From Lachnospiraceae bacterium (GTDB lineage Bacteria > Bacillota > Clostridia > Lachnospirales > Lachnospiraceae): 38,343 nucleotides of DNA. The stretch is from contig JAILES010000069.1 of the NCBI GenBank assembly GCA_024687205.1, positions 1-38,343 of the forward strand. Direction: 5' to 3'. The notes under the pieces were generated by a model. The model did not search any database. It was not told where the DNA came from and saw only the letters and a list, made by a program, of their open reading frames with translations. How positions within the stretch are numbered: the first letter of the stretch is position 1; each line of letters begins with the position of its first letter. A program made the translations under genes and the position numbers. This document shows positions 34,620-38,343 of this stretch, one piece after another.

Positions 34620-34931
34620 TTACTCCGACTCTACCCTCAGATCGAAGGGGTAGCCCGCCTTTCTGGCACGATCGATACATAGCCTCTTTTTTGTTACCGC
34701 TATATCATAGGGGTATCTGGCTATCACTGCCTGTCCTTCATTATGTACCTTCAGCATTGTATCAACCGCCCGGCCATGTTCATATCCGAAAAAATCTATA
34801 AGCAGCATCACCACGAAATCCATCGGGGTCACATCATCATTAAGCATTATCACCTTATAGAATGAAGGCTCTTTAAGTCTGTATTTCAGCTTCAACCCCC
34901 GCTGTTCCGATTTCTTTGTCTTTGCTGACAT
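34620..34931 (-). CDS. clpS: ClpS, N-degron adaptor for ClpAP
   Basis: 103 residues with the ClpS fold: LKEPSFYKVIMLNDDVTPMD then FVVMLLIDFFGYE, and the family signature of DD and M in the N-degron-binding pocket; ATG 34931 with GAGGGGG at good spacing. It hands proteins with destabilising N-terminal residues to ClpA. The gene is 13 bases downstream of a terminator-like U-tract and immediately upstream of clpA, so the pair may depend on read-through or a promoter not seen. Confidence 0.93.
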   Translation of the reverse strand: MSAKTKKSEQRGLKLKYRLKEPSFYKVIMLNDDVTPMDFVVMLLIDFFGYEHGRAVDTMLKVHNEGQAVIARYPYDIAVTKKRLCIDRARKAGYPFDLRVESE

Positions 34932-34944
34932 TATTCCCCCTCAG

Positions 34945-34974
34945 TAAAAAACAGAGCCCCGCGTGCGGAACTCT
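34945..34974 (-). terminator. Terminator-like hairpin between the small membrane protein gene and clpS
   Basis: Minus-strand stem AGAGTTCCGC / GCGGGGCTCT (34965-34974 and 34953-34962; two G-U pairs) with a two-base loop and a six-T tract at 34946-34951. The clpS Shine-Dalgarno begins only about 5 bases beyond. Either it ends the small gene's message or it controls flow into clpSA. Confidence 0.7.
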
Positions 34975-35010
34975 TTGCATTACACTTACGTTATTATCGG
35001 ATTCTTTCCG

Positions 35011-35148
35011 TCATTCGCTGTCCGCATCATCAACCGCTGAAGCAATACTGCTGACAACACTGCTCACCACGCTTATTACCACAGATATTATGATTATCAG
35101 GCCACCGCCCATTACAGTAAATAATACTCCGAATTCTTCGTTAGACAT
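35011..35148 (-). CDS. 45-residue single-pass membrane protein of unknown function
   Basis: ATG at 35148 with GGAG about 10 bases upstream, preceded by a near-consensus promoter, which supports a real gene below the usual length cut-off. Residues 11-36 are one strongly hydrophobic helix (VMGGGLIIIISVVISVV region), with an acidic N-terminus (MSNEEFG) and an acidic C-terminus (DDADSE). No family is recognised. It lies upstream of clpS, separated by a terminator-like hairpin; whether it is linked to ClpAP function is unknown. Confidence 0.65.
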   Translation of the reverse strand: MSNEEFGVLFTVMGGGLIIIISVVISVVSSVVSSIASAVDDADSE

Positions 35149-35183
35149 TTTCCCGTTCTCCGTTTGTTTACTTAACCGTGAAA

Positions 35184-35212
35184 ACTATACCACAATTTCA
35201 AGAAACTTTCAA
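35184..35212 (-). promoter_or_regulatory. Promoter of the 45-residue membrane protein gene (and perhaps clpSA)
   Basis: On the minus strand -35 TTGAAA (35207-35212), -10 TATAGT (35184-35189), 17-base spacer. Predicted +1 is near 35177, giving a 29-base leader with GGAG. Confidence 0.7.
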
Positions 35213-35225
35213 TACACTCAATATG

Positions 35226-35374
35226 GCTTCTCCCCCTCGGGGTTGCTGCGTGCCGGTGGCACGCGTTTAGCAACGACCGGTCCAATGCGTCCGGGGGACG
35301 CATTGGACCGACCGGAGCGGAGCGGAGACCCGGGAGGCGAGACGGCTGTCACCCGAAGGGTGACTGATGAGGGG
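35226..35374. repeat. Composite multi-hairpin GC-rich repeat element
   Basis: Four clear hairpins: CCCC-CTC-GGGG region (35232-35242), GCGTGCC-GGT-GGCACGC (35248-35264) nested in TTGCT/AGCAA, a perfect 14-15-bp stem GGTCCAATGCGTCC / GGACGCATTGGACC (35279-35309), and GTCACCC-GAA-GGGTGAC (35348-35364) followed by TGATGAGGGG. The two ends look like halves of the ordinary clostridial two-hairpin repeat, with about 100 bases in between. It begins 3 bases after the argC stop and could act as its terminator. Confidence 0.75.
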
Positions 35375-35376
35375 CA

Positions 35377-36321
35377 TTATAAACTCAACCCCTTCTCCAT
35401 ATCGCAGCCCATCACCAGATTCATGCACTGCACCGCAGCCCCGGATGCTCCCTTTCCGAGATTGTCAAAGCGCGAAGCTATCATGAGCCTGTCTTCGTTT
35501 CCGCTGACGATTATCTCCATGCCGTCCCAGCCGGCGCATGCATCCGAGAAGAGTGCTCCGCCTTCTTCAGCATCATAGCCAAAGGGCAGTACTTTCACGA
35601 ACTTCTTTCCTTCATAATAGGAAGCGTAGAAATCCCGTAGCTCTTCAGCGCTCATTTTCTTCTTCATGAGTCCTGTATGCAGAGGGAACTGCACGATCAT
35701 TCCGCTGTGATAATTCGTTGTAAGGGGCGAGAAGAGAGGTTCAAGCTCAAGCCCGCTTATCTTCTTCATTTCCTTCAGATGCTTATGGCTCTGGGTCCAG
35801 CCGTACATCCTCGCCGAATCAAACTTCTTATCCCGTCCTTCTTCCTCATATGCCGCTATCAGCTTCTTGCCGCCTCCGCTGTAACCGGAAACCGCGAATA
35901 TCGCCGCGGGATAATCGGCACCGATGATACCCTTATTTACAAGAGGATAAGCCAGAGCTATAAAGCCCGAGGCATAACAGCCGGGAACCGCTATCCTCTT
36001 ACTGTTCTTTATCTTTTCCTCATGCTCTTGAGACAGTTCGGGAAAACCGTAGGCCCAGTCATCAAGAGTCCTGTGGGCCGTAGATGCATCTATGATCACA
36101 GTGTCCGGATCATCACACAGACTCACAGCTTCCACAGCCGCCGCATCGGGCAGGCAGAGGAAAGTGATATCGGATTCATTGATGAACTTCCTTATCTCAT
36201 CGCTGTCCTTACGCTTTTCCGGATCTATCTTAAGTATCTCTATATCATCCCGGCCGGCCAGTCTCTCATTGATCCTTAACCCTGTCGTTCCTTCACTTCC
36301 GTCAACAAATATCTTTTTCAT
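35377..36321 (-). CDS. argC: N-acetyl-gamma-glutamyl-phosphate reductase, type 2
   Basis: 314 residues, the shorter type 2 AGPR length. NADP-binding start IFVDGSEGTTGLRINERLA, catalytic Cys C115 in VPGCYASGF, and SGYSGGGKKLIAAYE. It reduces N-acetylglutamyl phosphate to the semialdehyde in arginine synthesis. No other arg gene is in the window. Its ATG shares one base with the stop of the ABC exporter gene (TAATG), which places it at the end of that transcript. Confidence 0.95.
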   Translation of the reverse strand: MKKIFVDGSEGTTGLRINERLAGRDDIEILKIDPEKRKDSDEIRKFINESDITFLCLPDAAAVEAVSLCDDPDTVIIDASTAHRTLDDWAYGFPELSQEHEEKIKNSKRIAVPGCYASGFIALAYPLVNKGIIGADYPAAIFAVSGYSGGGKKLIAAYEEEGRDKKFDSARMYGWTQSHKHLKEMKKISGLELEPLFSPLTTNYHSGMIVQFPLHTGLMKKKMSAEELRDFYASYYEGKKFVKVLPFGYDAEEGGALFSDACAGWDGMEIIVSGNEDRLMIASRFDNLGKGASGAAVQCMNLVMGCDMEKGLSL

Positions 36322-38261
36322 TACTTCTCCCCTGTTGCACCGGTATAGAGCTGGTAATATTTACCCTTTTCCTCCATCAGCTCCTCATGGTTTCCTCTCT
36401 CGATTATCCTTCCCTGTTCAAGGACCATGATGCAGTCGGAATTCCTTACGGTTGATAATCTGTGGGCGATAACAAAGGTCGTGCGTCCTTTCATCAGCGC
36501 ATCCATGCCTTCCGCCACCAGCTTCTCGGTACGTGTATCTATGGATGATGTAGCTTCGTCAAGTATCAGTACAGGAGGATCCGCTATGGCTGCACGCGCT
36601 ATGGCAAGGAGCTGCCTCTGCCCCTGTGAAAGCGAGGCACCGTTGCCGGTGAGTACCGTATCATAGCCGTCCGGAAGCCTTGTGATAAAACCATGGGCAT
36701 TGGCCAGCTTCGCTGCATCCTCTACCTCTTTGTCCGTAGCATCCAGTCTTCCGTATCTGATATTCTCCCTAACGGTACCGGTGAAGAGATTGGTCTCCTG
36801 CAGCACTATGCCCAGAGACTTTCTCAGATCGTCCTTCTTTATCTTATTGATATTGATACCGTCGTACCTGATCTTGCCGTCCTGTATGTCATAGAATCGG
36901 TTCAGCAGATTGGTAATGGTGGTCTTGCCCGCTCCGGTGGATCCTACAAAAGCTATCTTCTGACCGGGCTTTGCAAAAAGCTTGATATCGTGGAGCACCA
37001 TTTTTTCATCTGTATAACCGAAGTCCACTCCGTCCATGACCACGTCACCTTCAAGCTTCTTGTAGGTTGTGGTATCATCTGCCTTGTGATAATGCTTCCA
37101 GGCCCAGAGTCCGGTACGCTTGTCGCTCTCTTTGATCTCGCCGTTTTCTTCGACGGCATTGACCAGCATAACATAGCCTTCATCCGTCTCAGGCTTCTCA
37201 TCAAGGAGCTTGAATATCCTGTCGGCGCCGGCCAGAGCCATTACTATGGAATTGAACTGCTGGCTTATCTGGTTTACCGGCATATTGAAGCTCTTGTTAA
37301 AGGTCAAAAATGATGCAAGTTCACCGACAGTCAGATGAAGCATGCTGCCTTCCGCTGTTCCCAGTGCAAGGAAACCGCCCACAACTGCACAGAGAACATA
37401 ACTTAAGTTACCAAGCTGCGCATTGATCGGTCCCAATATATTTATGTATGCATTCGCCCTGTTCGCACTTACGAACAGACCATCGTTCAGCTCATTAAAC
37501 TTCTCGATATTAGCCTTTTCATGATTGAAGACTTTAACGACCTTCTGGCCTTCCATGGTTTCTTCTATAAAGCCGTTTATCTCACCCAGACGTTTCTGCT
37601 GTTCCATGAAATATCTGGAGCTGCCTCCTGCAACCTTTCCCGTGGTAAACATCATCACCACTACCATGACCATGGTCACTCCGAAAAGCGCCGGACTCAG
37701 CACTATCATACTTACTGTAACGCTTACTATAGTGATCGCGGAGTTCATCAGCTGCGGCAGACTCTGTGATACCATCTGCCTGAGAGTATCGATATCATTG
37801 GTGTAAATCGACATGATATCGCCATGCGCATGGGTATCGAAATACTTGATCGGAAGCTTCTCCATCTTTTCAAAGATCTCGAACCTCATCTTTTTAAGTG
37901 TACCCTGAGCCACATATACCATCAGCTTGTTCTGTACGAATACCGCAATTATACCTATCGCATATATCCCTGCCATTTTGAGTATGGCATTAAACAGCGG
38001 TGTAAAGTCGGGATCACTTACGAGAAGCAGAGGTTTGATATAGTCATCGATCAATGTCTTTAAGAACAGCGTACCTCTGACGGAAGTGAATACCGTGGTA
38101 AAGATGCAGGCTGCCACGATTATCATGTGTAAACCGTAATCCTTGAAAACATAAGAAAAAACTCTCGCGAATATCTTTCCCGGGTTTTCAAGCTTAGGCC
38201 TCGGCCCCATCATGCGGCCTCCCGGCCCGCGTCCCATTTTTACCTGTTTCGTCTCAGCCAT
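36321..38261 (-). CDS. ABC exporter half-transporter (permease fused to ATPase), second of a pair
   Basis: 646 residues. An exporter-type membrane domain (about 35-340, six helices) is joined to a nucleotide-binding domain with Walker A GSTGAGKT at 440-447, signature LSQGQRQLLAIARA, and Walker B PPVLILDEATSSID. An insert of about 40 residues (YVMLVNAVEENG to TTTYKKLEGD) lies between the domains, as in the second subunits of heterodimeric clostridial exporters. SD AAGGAAG precedes the ATG at 38261. The upstream gene encodes the partner. The substrate (drug, lipid or peptide) cannot be told. Confidence 0.92.
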   Translation of the reverse strand: MAETKQVKMGRGPGGRMMGPRPKLENPGKIFARVFSYVFKDYGLHMIIVAACIFTTVFTSVRGTLFLKTLIDDYIKPLLLVSDPDFTPLFNAILKMAGIYAIGIIAVFVQNKLMVYVAQGTLKKMRFEIFEKMEKLPIKYFDTHAHGDIMSIYTNDIDTLRQMVSQSLPQLMNSAITIVSVTVSMIVLSPALFGVTMVMVVVMMFTTGKVAGGSSRYFMEQQKRLGEINGFIEETMEGQKVVKVFNHEKANIEKFNELNDGLFVSANRANAYINILGPINAQLGNLSYVLCAVVGGFLALGTAEGSMLHLTVGELASFLTFNKSFNMPVNQISQQFNSIVMALAGADRIFKLLDEKPETDEGYVMLVNAVEENGEIKESDKRTGLWAWKHYHKADDTTTYKKLEGDVVMDGVDFGYTDEKMVLHDIKLFAKPGQKIAFVGSTGAGKTTITNLLNRFYDIQDGKIRYDGININKIKKDDLRKSLGIVLQETNLFTGTVRENIRYGRLDATDKEVEDAAKLANAHGFITRLPDGYDTVLTGNGASLSQGQRQLLAIARAAIADPPVLILDEATSSIDTRTEKLVAEGMDALMKGRTTFVIAHRLSTVRNSDCIMVLEQGRIIERGNHEELMEEKGKYYQLYTGATGEK

Positions 38262-38277
38262 TTATCTTCCTTTTATC

Positions 38278-38343
38278 CTACCTGGGTTCATCGAAATCGG
38301 CATTGCCGCCGGTCTGCGATTCGTAAACTTCCCTGTATATCTC
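38278..38343 (-). CDS. C-terminal end of the partner ABC transporter (cut by window edge)
   Basis: Only the last 21 codons are in view (EIYREVYESQTGGNADFDEPR, stop TAG at 38278-38280). The EIYREVYESQTGG ending is typical of the first subunit of clostridial heterodimeric ABC exporters. The next gene starts 16 bases downstream. Confidence 0.75.
   Translation of the reverse strand, partial: EIYREVYESQTGGNADFDEPR

Overview
The window looks like a chromosomal segment of an anaerobic, low-to-mid GC Gram-positive of the class Clostridia, most likely Lachnospiraceae (inference). The evidence is gene content: electron-bifurcating NfnAB, a reverse rubrerythrin, a transketolase split into two genes, a two-gene ABC exporter, ClpS-ClpA, large Ig-like/beta-helix surface proteins and hairpin repeats of a style common in gut Clostridia. 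No rRNA, tRNA, CRISPR array, transposase or integrase was found. Almost every gene is on the minus strand; the one clear plus-strand gene is the STT3-type oligosaccharyltransferase.

Region 1 (1-3.3 kb): a truncated beta-helix surface protein and a small XRE regulator/nuclease-like pair with its own promoter and two palindromic operator candidates. Region 2 (3.3-12.4 kb): a surface glycan locus. STT3 (plus strand) converges on a Wzx-type flippase, a galactofuranosyltransferase-like enzyme, a GT2-GT4 fusion, a DUF2304 membrane protein, a DPM1-like GT2 and another GT2. Together these could assemble, flip and transfer a lipid-linked glycan to protein, that is, an N-glycosylation-like pathway in a Gram-positive. 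This is the most unusual content of the window. No initiating phosphoglycosyltransferase is present here, so the pathway is incomplete within the window. Region 3 (12.4-17.2 kb): a secreted CAP/thioredoxin-like/Ig-like protein, a membrane protein with an L7/L12-like domain and a repeat linker, a 5' region with three 53-bp tandem repeats, and a 241-bp fold-back element.

Region 4 (17.2-22.9 kb): an apparent operon xthA-rpiB-metG-two membrane proteins-GNAT, starting at a promoter that predicts a leaderless message. Region 5 (23.0-24.8 kb): the split transketolase, with its own promoter and terminator. Region 6 (24.9-32.2 kb): reverse rubrerythrin, then nfnA-nfnB, then a solute-binding/GGDEF sensor coupled to a cyclic-nucleotide-binding-like protein. 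Region 7 (32.2-35.2 kb): a 45-residue membrane protein gene, a terminator-like hairpin, then clpS-clpA. Region 8 (35.2-38.3 kb): a composite multi-hairpin repeat, argC, and an ABC exporter half-transporter with the tail of its partner.

Five gene pairs share exactly one base between stop and start (TGATG or TAATG), which suggests pervasive translational coupling. All functional calls rest on reading motifs by eye; no database search was run.
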